Shown here in pieces: positions 16,035 through 25,887 of a DNA stretch of 64,000 nt; the stretch's first letter is position 1, and every line of letters starts with the position of its first letter. Both the position numbers and the translations under genes were made by a program. The notes below the pieces were generated by a model that ran no database searches, was not told the DNA's origin, and was given only the letters and a program-made list of their open reading frames with translations. Where the stretch lies: the NCBI RefSeq assembly GCF_030690345.1, contig NZ_JAUYGV010000006.1, positions 62,001 through 126,000 on the forward strand. Direction: 5' to 3'. The DNA is from Rheinheimera sp. (GTDB taxonomy: Bacteria > Pseudomonadota > Gammaproteobacteria > Enterobacterales > Alteromonadaceae).

Positions 16035-16798
16035 AGCCGCTTCGGGTAGCGTTGCTGCAAACAGAGCTGGTATGGCAGGATGCGCCGGCTAACCGCCAGC
16101 AACTGGCATTGCAGATAGCACAGCTTGACGCCGATCTGATTGTACTGCCGGAAATGTTTAGCAGCGGTTTTTCCATGCAAAGTCAGGATATTGCTGAGCC
16201 TGAAGCTGACAGCCTGGGCTGGCTTAAGCAGCAGGCGGCGCAAAGCGGCGCTGCCCTGTGTGGCTCGGTGGCTACCCGCACGCCGCGCGGCTGTGTTAAC
16301 CGCTGTTATTTTGTTACGCCGGACGGCAACGTGAGTGTTTATGATAAAAAACATTTGTTCCGCATGGCCGGTGAGCATCAGGCCTATGTTGCCGGTGAGC
16401 AGCGGGTGGTAGTGCAGTACCGCGGCTGGCGCTTGTTGCTGCAGGTATGCTATGACCTGCGCTTTCCGGTATTCAGCCGCAACCGCAACGATTATGATAT
16501 CGCGCTCTATGTCGCCAACTGGCCGGCTGCCCGTGCGCATGCCTGGCGCACCTTATTGCAGGCACGGGCAATAGAAAACCTGGCCTTTGTGCTGGGCTGT
16601 AATCGTGTTGGCAGCGATGGCAATGGCGTGGCTTACAGCGGTGATAGCCTGATTGTCGATTATTGCGGCCAGCCTGTCGCAGAATTGGCCCCGCAGCAAG
16701 CCGGTGTACTGTGTGCTACGTTAGACTATGCACAGCTGGTGCAGTACCGGCAACAATTTCCGGCCCATCTGGACGCTGATCCGTTTCAACCGGGCTAA
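16022..16798 (+). CDS. Carbon-nitrogen hydrolase, omega-amidase-like (YafV/MtnU type)
   Basis: A 258-residue nitrilase-superfamily amidase. The catalytic triad is present: glutamate in VLPEMFSSGFS (about residue 42), lysine in YDKKHLFRM, and cysteine in LLQVCYDLRFPVFSRN. The YafV family hydrolyses alpha-ketoglutaramate, the by-product when glutamine donates the amino group for methionine regeneration. This fits its position directly after the aminotransferase gene, with which it overlaps by 13 bases. The start at 16022 (MSAVKPLRVALLQTELVWQD) matches family N-termini. The reading frame is open upstream to 15974, but that extension would lie wholly inside the aminotransferase gene. Confidence 0.87.
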   Translation: MSAVKPLRVALLQTELVWQDAPANRQQLALQIAQLDADLIVLPEMFSSGFSMQSQDIAEPEADSLGWLKQQAAQSGAALCGSVATRTPRGCVNRCYFVTPDGNVSVYDKKHLFRMAGEHQAYVAGEQRVVVQYRGWRLLLQVCYDLRFPVFSRNRNDYDIALYVANWPAARAHAWRTLLQARAIENLAFVLGCNRVGSDGNGVAYSGDSLIVDYCGQPVAELAPQQAGVLCATLDYAQLVQYRQQFPAHLDADPFQPG

Positions 16799-16849
16799 TC
16801 TTTTCCTACTTCTGCATTGTTAACATACCGGCATTAACGAGGAGCGGCT

Positions 16850-18022
16850 ATGTCGCGCTTACACCCGACTGCGGTGATTTTCAGCGGTTTTTTCTTATTA
16901 GGTAACCTGATTATTCTCTGGGGCATGTTGCTGCCGGATATGGCCAAAAACTTACAAATGGCTCCGGCCATTAGCGGCGCGTTTTTCAGTTTAATGTCTG
17001 CCGGCACTATTATCGGTGCTGTTATCGGCGGCAAGTATGTGCAGAAGTTTCATTTTTTGCGTTTATTCGCGCTGTTGGCCATCAGTGAAACACTGCTGTT
17101 GCTGTTGCTGTCGCTGGTGCACAGCTGGCAACTGTTACTGCCGCTGATTTTGCTGGTCGGCCTGACTTATTCCATCATGTTTACCATAGGTCACACGCTG
17201 ATCGCGCGGCTGTTTGCCAACAAACGCGCCGCCATGATGGGCTTAATGGATTTTATGTTTAGCCTGGGTACGTTAACCGCGCCGTTATGGGTGGTGATGC
17301 TGTATTGGTGGCTGGATGACTGGCGCTGGCCGGTGCGGATTATTGCTTTGTGTTTGTTACTGGTGGGCCTGTACAGCTGGTGGGTGGCGCAATTGCAGCC
17401 GGTGCTGGCGCCCGCACGCAGCAATAGCGGCCAAAGCCTGTCTTACGTGGCGGTGCTGCGCCAGCCGCTGTTTTTTATTATGCTGTTGGTGATGATAGGT
17501 TATGGTGCGGCGGAGTGGGGCCAGGGCAACTGGTTTGTTAGTTATGCCGTAGATGGTTTGGGCTATCAGGCCGAAAGTGCCCGCTTGTTGCTGGCGTGGT
17601 TTACCGGCGGCATGGTGTTAAGCCGGCTGGGCTTTGCGCTGTTGCTGCGCTGGCTGCAGCCCGGTCAGCTAATGTTGCTGCTGGGTAGTTGTGCGTTGGC
17701 TGGTGCTTTGCTGCTGATGTTGACACAGGGTTATGTGCCGGTGGCGCTGGGTAATTTAGCCCTGGGTTTAGGCATAGGTGGCTTGTTTCCGCTGATGTTA
17801 TCTACCGCTATGGATCTGGATGCCGACAATGGCCCGGTGCTGTCAGGGCTGGCCAGTATCGGCACTTCAATAGGGTTTCAGTTTGCCGGTTTGGCAACCG
17901 GTGTTTGGGCGCAGCACTCTGGTATAGCACAAGCTTTTTGGCTGGTGCCGCTGGCGTGTGGCTGGCTGTTAGTGATGTTGTGGCTGTTTAGCCGCATGCT
18001 GCAGCGGCGCCGGCTGGTGTAA
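16850..18022 (+). CDS. Major facilitator superfamily transporter of unknown substrate
   Basis: A 390-residue inner membrane protein with about twelve hydrophobic helices in two halves. It opens with AVIFSGFFLLGNLIILWGML, and a charged loop after helix 2 (GGKYVQKFHFLRLF) is in the usual MFS position. A strong ribosome site (GAGGAG) precedes the ATG. It follows the omega-amidase gene by 51 bp on the same strand, so it may belong to the methionine salvage transcript. A role in importing methylthioribose or a related sulfur compound would fit the context, but the sequence alone does not show the substrate. Confidence 0.8.
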   Translation: MSRLHPTAVIFSGFFLLGNLIILWGMLLPDMAKNLQMAPAISGAFFSLMSAGTIIGAVIGGKYVQKFHFLRLFALLAISETLLLLLLSLVHSWQLLLPLILLVGLTYSIMFTIGHTLIARLFANKRAAMMGLMDFMFSLGTLTAPLWVVMLYWWLDDWRWPVRIIALCLLLVGLYSWWVAQLQPVLAPARSNSGQSLSYVAVLRQPLFFIMLLVMIGYGAAEWGQGNWFVSYAVDGLGYQAESARLLLAWFTGGMVLSRLGFALLLRWLQPGQLMLLLGSCALAGALLLMLTQGYVPVALGNLALGLGIGGLFPLMLSTAMDLDADNGPVLSGLASIGTSIGFQFAGLATGVWAQHSGIAQAFWLVPLACGWLLVMLWLFSRMLQRRRLV

Positions 18023-18043
18023 CGGTATAAGCAATAGCGGCTG

Positions 18044-18574
18044 TTACGCCGCGCCTGCCTGGTCGCGGCACAATAGCCAAAGCCGGGTGTCCAGCTCCAG
18101 CTGGTGGTAAGCCGGCTCCATATGCTGACACAGTTTATAAAAGGCTTTATTGTGATCTTTTTCTTTAAAGTGAGCCAGTTCGTGCACCACTATCATGCGC
18201 AGAAATTCGGCCGGTGCGTCTTTAAACAGCGCGGCGACGCTGATGCTGTTATGCGCTTTGAGTTTATTGCCCTGAACCCGGGAGGCAAAGGTATGCATAC
18301 CCAGCGCCTGCTTTAATACATTAAGCTTGCTGTCGTAGCGCACCTGGCTTAGTGGCGGGCTATTGCGCATAAAGCTGTTTTTCAGCTCATTAACGTACTG
18401 ATACAGCGCTTTGTCACTTTGCACCTGATGCGGTTGCGGGTATTTGCTATCCAGGTACTGTGCCAGCTTACCACTGCTGAGTAATTCGGTTGCCTGTTGC
18501 TGGATCGATTGCGGATAGCCGGCCAGATAATTAATAGTGTGCAAAATGTCATCCCGGTTTAATGTCCCGGCCAT
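18044..18574 (-). CDS. YgjP-like zinc metallopeptidase-fold protein
   Basis: A 176-residue cytoplasmic protein with the zinc motif of the M48/YgjP-like fold: IVVHELAHFKEKDHNKAFYK, about residues 127-146. The two histidines and the glutamate of HELAH and the downstream histidine in KDHNKAFY are present. The adjacent LCQHMEPAYHQLELDTRLWL is a family signature. YgjP relatives are annotated as metal-dependent hydrolases, and biological substrates are poorly known. The start is uncertain: I prefer ATG at 18574, but a GTG at 18640 in the same frame would add 22 residues. It is divergent from cdd. Confidence 0.75.
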   Translation of the reverse strand: MAGTLNRDDILHTINYLAGYPQSIQQQATELLSSGKLAQYLDSKYPQPHQVQSDKALYQYVNELKNSFMRNSPPLSQVRYDSKLNVLKQALGMHTFASRVQGNKLKAHNSISVAALFKDAPAEFLRMIVVHELAHFKEKDHNKAFYKLCQHMEPAYHQLELDTRLWLLCRDQAGAA

Positions 18575-18671
18575 TATAAGCCGTATTAAAGCCGGCGTCA
18601 GCCGCGACAGGCTTGACGCTGCCGCTTTTCGCAGTAACACTGTATGCCCATTACTAACATGAGTTTAACCA

Positions 18672-19097
18672 GTGAGCGAAATTAACTGGGTTGCCCTGCA
18701 ACAGGCAGCACAACAAGCCGCCGCGCAGGCTTATGCGCCTTATAGCAAGTTCCCCGTCGGTGTGGCCGTGTTGGCCGACAGCGGCAAAATTTATACCGGC
18801 TGCAATGTTGAAAACGCTTCTTATGGCGGCACCGTGTGCGCCGAGCGTAATGCCATTGGTGCGGCAGTAGTGGCCGGCGAGCGCAAATTTACCGCGCTGT
18901 TGGTGTATACACCGCAAACCATGTTAACGCCGCCGTGTGGTATTTGCCGCCAGGTCATCGCTGAATTTTTCACACCTGATGCGCCGATCGCCAGTTGTAA
19001 TCACTTACAGCAACAGCAAAATTGGACGCTGGGCGAGTTATTGCCGGCCGCTTTTACGCCTACTTATTTAGCCAACAGCACAAAAGTTGGAGCTTAA
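18672..19097 (+). CDS. cdd: Cytidine deaminase
   Basis: A 141-residue zinc-dependent deaminase that converts cytidine or deoxycytidine to the uridine form. It is of the short tetrameric type rather than the long E. coli dimeric type. Visible features are YAPYSKFPVGVAVLADSG near the N-terminus, CNVENASYGGTVCAERNAI (about 41-59, containing the first zinc cysteine and the catalytic glutamate), and TPPCGICRQVIAEF (about 85-98, the other two zinc cysteines). The start codon is GTG at 18672 with a weak ribosome site. It lies three bases before deoA, forming a pyrimidine nucleoside salvage operon. Confidence 0.94.
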   Translation: MSEINWVALQQAAQQAAAQAYAPYSKFPVGVAVLADSGKIYTGCNVENASYGGTVCAERNAIGAAVVAGERKFTALLVYTPQTMLTPPCGICRQVIAEFFTPDAPIASCNHLQQQQNWTLGELLPAAFTPTYLANSTKVGA

Positions 19098-19100
19098 CAG

Positions 19101-20411
19101 ATGATCCCGCAAGAAATTATTAAAACCAAACGTAACGGTGGCTCTTTAAGCCAGGCAGAAATTCAGCAATTTGTTCGCGGCTTAACCGACGACAGCTTCA
19201 GCGAAGGCCAGGTGGCGGCGCTGGCAATGGCGATTTATTTAAACGGTATGCAAACCGACGAAATTGTTACGCTAACGTTGGCGATGCGTGACTCCGGCAC
19301 AGTGCTGAATTGGCAGGGCAAGTTAAATGGCCCGGTGGTAGATAAGCACAGCACCGGCGGTGTCGGCGACAAAGTCACCTTAATGCTGGCGCCGATGGTG
19401 GCCGCTTGCGGCGCTTATATGCCCAGTATTGCCGGCCGCGGCCTGGGCCATACCGGCGGCACGGTAGATAAACTGGAAACCATTCCCGGTTACAGTTGTA
19501 CCCAGAGCTTGGAAAAAATTCAGCAGTTATTGCCGCAACTGGGTTGCGTTATTGTTGGTCAGAGCAGCCAGCTGGCGCCGGCCGACCGGCGCTTATATGC
19601 CATTCGTGATGTTACTGCCACGGTGGAGTCTATTCCGCTTATTACGGCCTCTATTTTATCGAAAAAGCTGTCTGAAGGTTTAGATGCGCTGGTCATGGAC
19701 GTAAAAATTGGCAATGGCGCCATTATGCGCACTGTGGATGACGCCTCGGCGCTGGCTACCAGCATTGTCAATGTCGCAAATGGCGCCGGGGTGCCAACAC
19801 GGGCACTGCTGACAGATATGAACCAGATTTTAGGCAGCACAGCCGGCAATGCGCTGGAAGTGATGGAGACGCTGGATTATTTAACCGGCAAATACCGTGA
19901 GCCACGTTTGCATCAGGTTACGCTGGAGCTGGGCGCCAATATGCTGCAACTGGGCGGACTTTATCAGGACAAAGCCAGTGCGGTAGCCGCGCTGGAGCAC
20001 AGTTTAAGCTCAGGCAAGGCGGCAGAGATTTTCGCTAAAATGGTAGCGGCTTTAGGTGGCCCGGCTGATTTAATGGAAAAGCCGCAGCAATATCTGGCCG
20101 CAGCGCCGCTGGTGCAGGATATTGTGGCGCCGCAAAGCGGCTATCTGCAGTACCACGACACTGTTGGTCTGGGTATGGCGGTAGTACGTTTGGGTGGCGG
20201 TCGTTCACACCCCAGCCAGCAAATTGACCCTGCAGTAGGCTTTAGCCATATTCTGCCGGCAGGTAGCAAGGTACAGCAGGGTGATGTGATTGCCAAAGTG
20301 CATGCCGCCAACACTGACGCTGCTGCAATAGCGACAAAGGAATATCTGGCGGCACTAAATGTGGCAGCCGCAGCAGAGCCCTGGCCGCTGGTACATCATA
20401 CTATTGGCTGA
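19101..20411 (+). CDS. deoA: Thymidine phosphorylase
   Basis: A 436-residue cytoplasmic enzyme that splits thymidine with phosphate to thymine and deoxyribose-1-phosphate. The signature VVDKHSTGGVGDKVTLMLAP (about 80-99) and GRGLGHTGGTVDKLETIPGY (about 113-132) bind phosphate and nucleoside, and length agrees with bacterial DeoA. It begins three bases after cdd, so both are almost certainly on one transcript. The deoB, deoC and deoD genes often found with it are not in the window. Confidence 0.95.
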   Translation: MIPQEIIKTKRNGGSLSQAEIQQFVRGLTDDSFSEGQVAALAMAIYLNGMQTDEIVTLTLAMRDSGTVLNWQGKLNGPVVDKHSTGGVGDKVTLMLAPMVAACGAYMPSIAGRGLGHTGGTVDKLETIPGYSCTQSLEKIQQLLPQLGCVIVGQSSQLAPADRRLYAIRDVTATVESIPLITASILSKKLSEGLDALVMDVKIGNGAIMRTVDDASALATSIVNVANGAGVPTRALLTDMNQILGSTAGNALEVMETLDYLTGKYREPRLHQVTLELGANMLQLGGLYQDKASAVAALEHSLSSGKAAEIFAKMVAALGGPADLMEKPQQYLAAAPLVQDIVAPQSGYLQYHDTVGLGMAVVRLGGGRSHPSQQIDPAVGFSHILPAGSKVQQGDVIAKVHAANTDAAAIATKEYLAALNVAAAAEPWPLVHHTIG

Positions 20412-20441
20412 ATGCATGGCTGAATGAGCGGCTGATTGAGT

Positions 20442-20488
20442 TGTGCCCCGTTTTTGGCTACAGTTAAGGCAATTCATTTCGGGGCACA
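20442..20488 (+). promoter_or_regulatory. Hairpin that would mask the ribosome site of the next gene
   Basis: TGTGCCCCG at 20442-20450 is perfectly complementary to CGGGGCACA at 20480-20488. The second arm contains the only Shine-Dalgarno-like stretch (GGGG) before the ATG at 20492. If folded in mRNA it would block translation initiation of the solute-binding protein gene. It is not followed by a U-run, so it is not a normal deoA terminator. Confidence 0.4.
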
Positions 20489-20491
20489 GCC

Positions 20492-21373
20492 ATGTTACTA
20501 CGTTGTTTGCTACTGCTGTTGGCCGGCAATGCTTACGCCAAGCCGCAACTTACCTGGCTGCAAACCGACTGGCCGCCGCATCAGATTGTCAGTGGGCCGT
20601 TTCAGGGCCAGGGTACCTTTGATTTGTTGTTACAGCAGCTCAGCACAGCGATGCCGCAGTTCGAACACCAAACGCGGTTGGTTAACCTGGCACGACTGGA
20701 ACAGGCATTCTTACAGCAGGAGCCGGCGCTTTGTGCACTGGGGACCTTATACTCGGAACAGCGCGCGCAAAACCGGCTGTTTTCTGTGCCTTTGGCGGTA
20801 GGGCCGGCACTGGCAGTGGGCTATATTACCGGAAAATTAACGGCACATCCGGCGATGCAGGACAATGGTGCCGACATACATAAATTGGCGCTGGACAGGA
20901 CCCTGACCGGAGCTTACCAACCCAACCGGCTTTATCCTGAGATTATTGAGCCGCTGCTGCGCCACCCTGATAGCAATCTGACCAGCCATGCCTTTACCAG
21001 TGAGGTGAATGCGGCCGGCTTGCTGGCCGGTAACAGGGTAGATTATGTGGTGGAGTATCCGGAGCGGATGCAGTACTACAATCTGTTGTTGCCGCAAGCG
21101 GCGACCCTCGAGCATCGGGCGATAGCAGGCGCCAATGTTGCCAGCGTGTCTTATATTACCTGTAGCACAGATGAGGTAGGGCAGGCAGCAATAACCGCAG
21201 TGAATCAGCTGTTACCGGCGTTGTGGCAACAGGCTGAGTATATACAGGCGATGCAGCGCTGGTTAGATGACAGTGCCCGGCGACGGCTGAGCACTGACCT
21301 TGAGCAGTTGCAACAGCAGGCGTTAATGCAGCTTAAGCCGCGGCCGGACGATGCGGTTGATGCGGGCCACTAA
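20492..21373 (+). CDS. Periplasmic solute-binding-like protein of unknown ligand
   Basis: A 293-residue exported protein: signal peptide [20 protein letters not shown], then [20 protein letters not shown], the usual opening of family 3-like orphan binding proteins. Later segments ([48 protein letters not shown]) follow the pattern of a distinctive proteobacterial group of stand-alone binding-protein-like proteins with no transporter genes. No ABC components are present here. Its last 51 bases overlap the end of the convergent ndh gene. Translation may be limited by a hairpin over its ribosome site. Function is unknown. Confidence 0.72.
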   Translation: MLLRCLLLLLAGNAYAKPQLTWLQTDWPPHQIVSGPFQGQGTFDLLLQQLSTAMPQFEHQTRLVNLARLEQAFLQQEPALCALGTLYSEQRAQNRLFSVPLAVGPALAVGYITGKLTAHPAMQDNGADIHKLALDRTLTGAYQPNRLYPEIIEPLLRHPDSNLTSHAFTSEVNAAGLLAGNRVDYVVEYPERMQYYNLLLPQAATLEHRAIAGANVASVSYITCSTDEVGQAAITAVNQLLPALWQQAEYIQAMQRWLDDSARRRLSTDLEQLQQQALMQLKPRPDDAVDAGH

Positions 21374-22618
21374 ACTGATCACCAGCATTTTTATCCAACC
21401 GTGCAGCGCTACCTGATGCATGCGGTACAGCGAAATATAGGCCAGTCGTGCAATGCGGCCTTCTATCATCATGGCGCCGCCGACTAAGTTACCCATTAAG
21501 CTACCCACAGTACCAAAACGGCTGAGTGAAATCAGCGAACCGTGATCTTTATAATGAAAGTCCCGCAAGGCTTTACCGTGTAACTCCGCCACTATATTAG
21601 TAGCAACCAAGCTGGCCATCTGATGCGCCGACTGCGCCCGTGGCGGCACCCATTTATTATCCGCCAGCGGGCAGCCGGCACAATCACCGATAGCATAAAT
21701 ACGGTTATCCAGCGTGGTTTGCAGCTTGCTGTTTACCAGCAACTGATTGATACGGTTGTTTTCCAAGCCATCGAGCTGATGCAAAAAGTCCGGTGCTTTA
21801 ATGCCGGCGGCCCACACCATCAGCTCGGCATCCAGATGCTCGTCGCCCAGTTGCAAACCAAGGGTGTCGGCAGCGGTAACTTTAGTGCTGGTACGAACTT
21901 TAACGCCGAGTTTTTGCAGCTCTTTTAAGGCAGCATTGGCGATACGCTCCGGTAGCGCCGGCAGAATACGCGGGCCGGCTTCTATTACACTGATATTTAA
22001 CCGGTCTTTACGTAAGTCGGCAAAACCGTACAGGTTAAGCTCCGCTGCAGCATGATACAACTCGGCGGCCAGCTCAACTCCGGTAGCACCGGCACCCACT
22101 ATCGCTATGTTCAGTTTATCTTTCGGGTGTCCCGGTGAATTCAGCTTTAAATAAGCATCCAGCAAATGGCGGTGAAAGCGCTGCGCCTGAGCCGGACTGT
22201 CTAAAAAGATACAATGTTCGGCGACCCCGGGTGTATTAAAGTGGTTAGACACACTGCCGATGGCCAGCACCAGGTAGTCATAGGCCAGCTCGCGCGCCGC
22301 CAGTACTTCTTCGCCATCATCGGCATACATTGCTGCCAGAATAACTTTTTGCTGCTGCCGGTTCAGGCCGTAAAAGCTGCCCAGCTGAAAGTCAAAGCCG
22401 TGTGTGGCGGCATGGGCGCGATAGCTTAGTTGGTCTATTTCTACGTCGAGGGTGCCGGTGGCCACTTCGTGTAATAAGGGTTTCCAGATGTGGGTATGGT
22501 TGCGATCTACCAGGGTGATATGGGCTTTGCCTTTACGGCCCAGTTTATTGCCTAAGCGGGTGGCCAGCTCAAGGCCTCCTGCGCCGCCGCCAATAACCAC
22601 TATGCGCGGGCGTGTCAT
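21323..22618 (-). CDS. ndh: Type II NADH:quinone oxidoreductase
   Basis: A 431-residue peripheral membrane flavoprotein that passes electrons from NADH to quinone without pumping protons. The FAD dinucleotide fold is at the start ([19 protein letters not shown]), the NADH fold at about 166-190 ([20 protein letters not shown]), and VYAIGDCAG-type sequence appears as [20 protein letters not shown] (about 308-327). The C-terminal region ([20 protein letters not shown]) is the amphipathic membrane anchor. A good ribosome site (AGGAAG) precedes the ATG. It is downstream of rho on the same strand, separated by the rho terminator. Confidence 0.94.
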   Translation of the reverse strand: MTRPRIVVIGGGAGGLELATRLGNKLGRKGKAHITLVDRNHTHIWKPLLHEVATGTLDVEIDQLSYRAHAATHGFDFQLGSFYGLNRQQQKVILAAMYADDGEEVLAARELAYDYLVLAIGSVSNHFNTPGVAEHCIFLDSPAQAQRFHRHLLDAYLKLNSPGHPKDKLNIAIVGAGATGVELAAELYHAAAELNLYGFADLRKDRLNISVIEAGPRILPALPERIANAALKELQKLGVKVRTSTKVTAADTLGLQLGDEHLDAELMVWAAGIKAPDFLHQLDGLENNRINQLLVNSKLQTTLDNRIYAIGDCAGCPLADNKWVPPRAQSAHQMASLVATNIVAELHGKALRDFHYKDHGSLISLSRFGTVGSLMGNLVGGAMMIEGRIARLAYISLYRMHQVALHGWIKMLVISLVARINRIVRPRLKLH

Positions 22619-22678
22619 ATGCTACTTCCTTCTGTGAAAAATAAAGCAGTGCAACGTCTTGCCGGTAACTAACAGGCA

Positions 22679-22706
22679 AGAAAAAACCGGCGCGAGGGCC
22701 GGTTTG
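22679..22706 (-). terminator. Intrinsic terminator after rho
   Basis: An 8-bp perfect stem (AAACCGGC pairing with GCCGGTTT) with a 6-base loop is followed on the minus strand by a run of U residues. It lies just past the rho stop codon, inside the 93-bp gap before ndh. Confidence 0.85.
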
Positions 22707-22711
22707 GTCAG

Positions 22712-23977
22712 TTAACTCTTTTGCCGTTTCATGGCATCGAAGAACTCGTCGTTGGTTTTGGTCATCAACAGACGGTCTATCAAAAACTCCATACACTCGG
22801 TTTCATCCATCGGGTGCAGAATTTTGCGCAGGATCCACATTTTCTGCAGCTCTTCTGCCGAGGCCAGCAGCTCTTCACGGCGGGTGCCGGAGCGGTTAAA
22901 TTCAATGGCCGGGAATACGCGCCGTTCAGCAATTTTACGCGACAGGTGCAGCTCCATATTACCTGTACCTTTAAACTCTTCGTAAATCACTTCATCCATC
23001 TTCGAGCCGGTGTCGACCAGCGCAGTAGCGATAATGGTTAAGCTGCCGCCTTCTTCAACATTACGTGCTGCACCAAAGAAACGCTTTGGTTTATGCAGGG
23101 CGTTGGCGTCAACACCACCGGTTAATACCTTGCCGGAGCTTGGGATCACGGTGTTGTAAGCACGGGCTAAGCGGGTAATAGAATCGAGCAGGATGATAAC
23201 GTCTTTTTTGTGCTCAACAAGGCGTTTGGCTTTTTCAATTACCATTTCAGCCACCTGAACGTGACGGCTGGCCGGTTCATCGAAGGTAGAGGCAATCACT
23301 TCGCCTTTAACCAGACGCTGCATTTCGGTAACTTCTTCCGGCCGCTCGTCAATCAACAATACCATTAGCACGCAATCCGGGTGGTTGGCGGCAATTGACT
23401 GGGCGATATTTTGCAGCAAAATGGTTTTACCGGCTTTGGGTGGCGCCACGATTAAGCCGCGCTGACCTTTACCGATAGGTGAGGCTAAATCTAACACCCG
23501 GGCAGTGATATCTTCACGGCTGCCGTTACCACGCTCCATGCGCAAACGTGAGTTGGCATGCAGCGGGGTTAAGTTTTCAAACAGAATTTTATTACGTGCC
23601 TGCTCCGGGCGGCCGAAGTTAACTTCGTTTACCTTTAACAGCGCAAAGTACCGCTCGCCTTCTTTTGGCGGGCGAATTAAACCGGAAATGCTGTCGCCGG
23701 TGCGCAGGTTAAAACGGCGGATTTGGCTGGGCGAGACGTAAATGTCGTCCGGGCCGGCTAAATAGGAACTATCGCTGGAGCGCAGAAAACCGAAACCATC
23801 CTGCAGGATTTCCAGACAACCATCACCGAAAATTTCTTCGCCGTTCTTGGCGTGGGATTTTAAAATGGCGAAAATAATATCTTGTTTGCGCAGGCGGGCC
23901 ATATTTTCCTGGCCCATAGACTCAGCCAATTCAACCAGCTCGCTAATTGGCTTCAGTTTCAGTTCTGTTAAATGCAT
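22712..23977 (-). CDS. rho: Transcription termination factor Rho
   Basis: A 421-residue hexameric RNA helicase that ends transcription at Rho-dependent sites. The N-terminal RNA-binding domain contains [20 protein letters not shown] (about 60-79) and the [16 protein letters not shown] cold-shock-like fold. The Walker A motif is in [16 protein letters not shown] (about 174-189) and Walker B in [19 protein letters not shown] (about 256-274). The Q-loop and R-loop segments ([20 protein letters not shown]) are intact. Length equals that of typical gammaproteobacterial Rho. Position after trxA and opposite rhlB is conserved across the class. The 190-bp upstream region could carry the usual autoregulatory leader, but I see no specific structure except the trxA terminator. 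Confidence 0.98.
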   Translation of the reverse strand: MHLTELKLKPISELVELAESMGQENMARLRKQDIIFAILKSHAKNGEEIFGDGCLEILQDGFGFLRSSDSSYLAGPDDIYVSPSQIRRFNLRTGDSISGLIRPPKEGERYFALLKVNEVNFGRPEQARNKILFENLTPLHANSRLRMERGNGSREDITARVLDLASPIGKGQRGLIVAPPKAGKTILLQNIAQSIAANHPDCVLMVLLIDERPEEVTEMQRLVKGEVIASTFDEPASRHVQVAEMVIEKAKRLVEHKKDVIILLDSITRLARAYNTVIPSSGKVLTGGVDANALHKPKRFFGAARNVEEGGSLTIIATALVDTGSKMDEVIYEEFKGTGNMELHLSRKIAERRVFPAIEFNRSGTRREELLASAEELQKMWILRKILHPMDETECMEFLIDRLLMTKTNDEFFDAMKRQKS

Positions 23978-24134
23978 ATTGATTGGGTTTCTTGTTGATA
24001 TATAAACAGGGCAATGCTTATCGGTTCGATAGTATAAGGTTTGGAAGTGGTTTTTCGACAGACAAGCGTGGTTTAGAACGTTTTATTGGCTACACAATAG
24101 CAGTTGACTACAGGTGCGTCCAGCGATGAAACAG

Positions 24135-24163
24135 AAAAAGGCGTATAAAAATACGCCTTTTTT
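24135..24163. terminator. Intrinsic terminator between trxA and rho
   Basis: AAAAAGGCGTA and TACGCCTTTTT form a perfect stem over a short A-rich loop, with A and T runs on either side. It begins eight bases past the trxA stop on the minus strand and should end trxA transcription before rho. Confidence 0.9.
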
Positions 24164-24171
24164 CAGTTTAT

Positions 24172-24498
24172 TCAGATGTTACCGTCTAAAAACTCTTTTA
24201 ACTGGGTTTTAGACAGGGCGCCAACCTTAGTTGCAGCAACCTGGCCATTTTTAAATAACAGCAGGGTAGGAATACCACGAATGCCGAATTTTGGCGGCGT
24301 GTTCGGGTTGTGGTCAATATTTACTTTGGCCACAGTTACCTTACCGGCATATTCTTTTGCCACGTCTTCCAGAATAGGAGCGATCATTTTACATGGACCA
24401 CACCACTCCGCCCAGAAGTCGACCAGTACCGGTGCGTCGGCTTTCAGTACGTCGGTTTCAAAACTGTCGTCAGAAACCTGTAAAATTTGTTCGCTCAT
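24172..24498 (-). CDS. trxA: Thioredoxin 1
   Basis: A 108-residue cytoplasmic thioredoxin with the active site [10 protein letters not shown] at about residues 28-37 and the cis-proline in [11 protein letters not shown]. It supplies reducing power to ribonucleotide reductase, methionine sulfoxide reductase and peroxiredoxins, and it would be the electron donor for the DsbD-like protein encoded near 3-5 kb. It is divergent from rhlB and followed by its own terminator before rho, the standard gammaproteobacterial order. Confidence 0.98.
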   Translation of the reverse strand: MSEQILQVSDDSFETDVLKADAPVLVDFWAEWCGPCKMIAPILEDVAKEYAGKVTVAKVNIDHNPNTPPKFGIRGIPTLLLFKNGQVAATKVGALSKTQLKEFLDGNI

Positions 24499-24600
24499 TT
24501 ATGTCTCCGCTAGTGCTATGCAGCCTTGCTGCAAAAAAGTGTTATCAATTTAAACGTGGCTGTTCCTTATTGCAAGCGTAACGGTTATGCTTAGCGCCGT

Positions 24601-25887
24601 ATGAATAAAACACACTTAACTTCGCATAAATTCGCCGATTTCGCATTGGCGCCACAGGTTCTTGACGCGTTAACCGCGCAAGGTTACGGCTATTGTACGC
24701 CCATTCAGGCCCAATGTTTACCACTGGCACTTGCCGGGAAAGATATTGCCGGCCAGGCCCAAACGGGTACGGGTAAAACACTGGCATTCTTAACAGCCAC
24801 TTTCCACCATTTGCTTACCCATGAACCCAAAGGTTCTGGTCAGCCGCGTGCCATTATCATGGCACCTACGCGTGAGCTGGCGGTACAGATCCATCAGGAC
24901 GCAAAAATACTGGCTGACAAAGCCGGTTTACGTCTTGGCTTAATTTATGGGGGCGAGGGGTACGATACTCAACGCCAGCTGTTGGAAAATGGCGTAGATA
25001 TTTTAATTGGTACCACAGGCCGCTTAATAGATTACTTAAAGCAAGGCTTGTACGACTTATCACAAATTCAGGTAGTGGTGCTGGACGAAGCTGATCGCAT
25101 GTTCGATTTGGGCTTTATTAAAGACATCCGCTTTATGTTCAACCGTATGCCGCCGGCGACAGAGCGCTTAAGCTTGTTGTTCTCAGCTACCTTGTCTTAT
25201 AAGGTACAGGAACTGGCGTTTGAGAAAATGAACCAACCGGTGCATATCCATGTTGCGCCGGAAGAAATGACCGGCAGCCAGATCAGTGAAGAGCTGTTTT
25301 ATCCGTCAGACGAGCACAAGCTACCGCTGCTACTCACCTTGATGGAAGAAGAGTGGCCGGATAAAGCTATAGTTTTTGCTAACACCAAACATTGGTGTGA
25401 AGAAGTGCATGCCTGGCTGGAGGCCGATGGCCACCGCGTTGGTTTACTAACCGGTGATGTGATCCAGAAAAAGCGCCTGCGCATTTTAGAGGATTTCACC
25501 AGCGGCAAACTGGATATTCTGGTGGCTACTGATGTTGCCGCCCGCGGTCTGCATATTCCTAAAGTAAGCCATGTGTTTAACTATGACTTACCGGACGACT
25601 GCGAAGACTACGTACACCGCATTGGCCGTACCGGCCGTGCCGGCGAAAGCGGTAAAGCCATCAGCTTTGCCTGCGAACGTTACGCGCTTAACCTGACGGC
25701 GATTGAAGATTATATCCGTCATCCGGTACCGGTAAGCCAGTACGACGCCAGCGTGTTGCTGGACGATATTAAAACGCCCAAGCCGCGGGTACGTCGTCGC
25801 GCTGGTCAAGCCAGAACCGGCAGCCGTAGTGGCCCGGGTGGACGTAGCAGTAATGGCGCAAGATCTCCTCGCAACCGCCCTCGTTAA
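24601..25887 (+). CDS. rhlB: ATP-dependent RNA helicase RhlB
   Basis: A 428-residue DEAD-box helicase that helps the RNA degradosome unwind structured mRNA. Helicase motifs appear in order: the Q motif [19 protein letters not shown], motif I AQTGTGKT (about 57-64), Ia [20 protein letters not shown] (DEAD, about 163), III FSATLS, IV-VI including [13 protein letters not shown] and [13 protein letters not shown]. The C-terminal tail is basic and glycine/serine rich (about 395-428), as in RhlB. The last 35 bases overlap the gppA reading frame. It is divergent from trxA. Confidence 0.95.
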   Translation: MNKTHLTSHKFADFALAPQVLDALTAQGYGYCTPIQAQCLPLALAGKDIAGQAQTGTGKTLAFLTATFHHLLTHEPKGSGQPRAIIMAPTRELAVQIHQDAKILADKAGLRLGLIYGGEGYDTQRQLLENGVDILIGTTGRLIDYLKQGLYDLSQIQVVVLDEADRMFDLGFIKDIRFMFNRMPPATERLSLLFSATLSYKVQELAFEKMNQPVHIHVAPEEMTGSQISEELFYPSDEHKLPLLLTLMEEEWPDKAIVFANTKHWCEEVHAWLEADGHRVGLLTGDVIQKKRLRILEDFTSGKLDILVATDVAARGLHIPKVSHVFNYDLPDDCEDYVHRIGRTGRAGESGKAISFACERYALNLTAIEDYIRHPVPVSQYDASVLLDDIKTPKPRVRRRAGQARTGSRSGPGGRSSNGARSPRNRPR

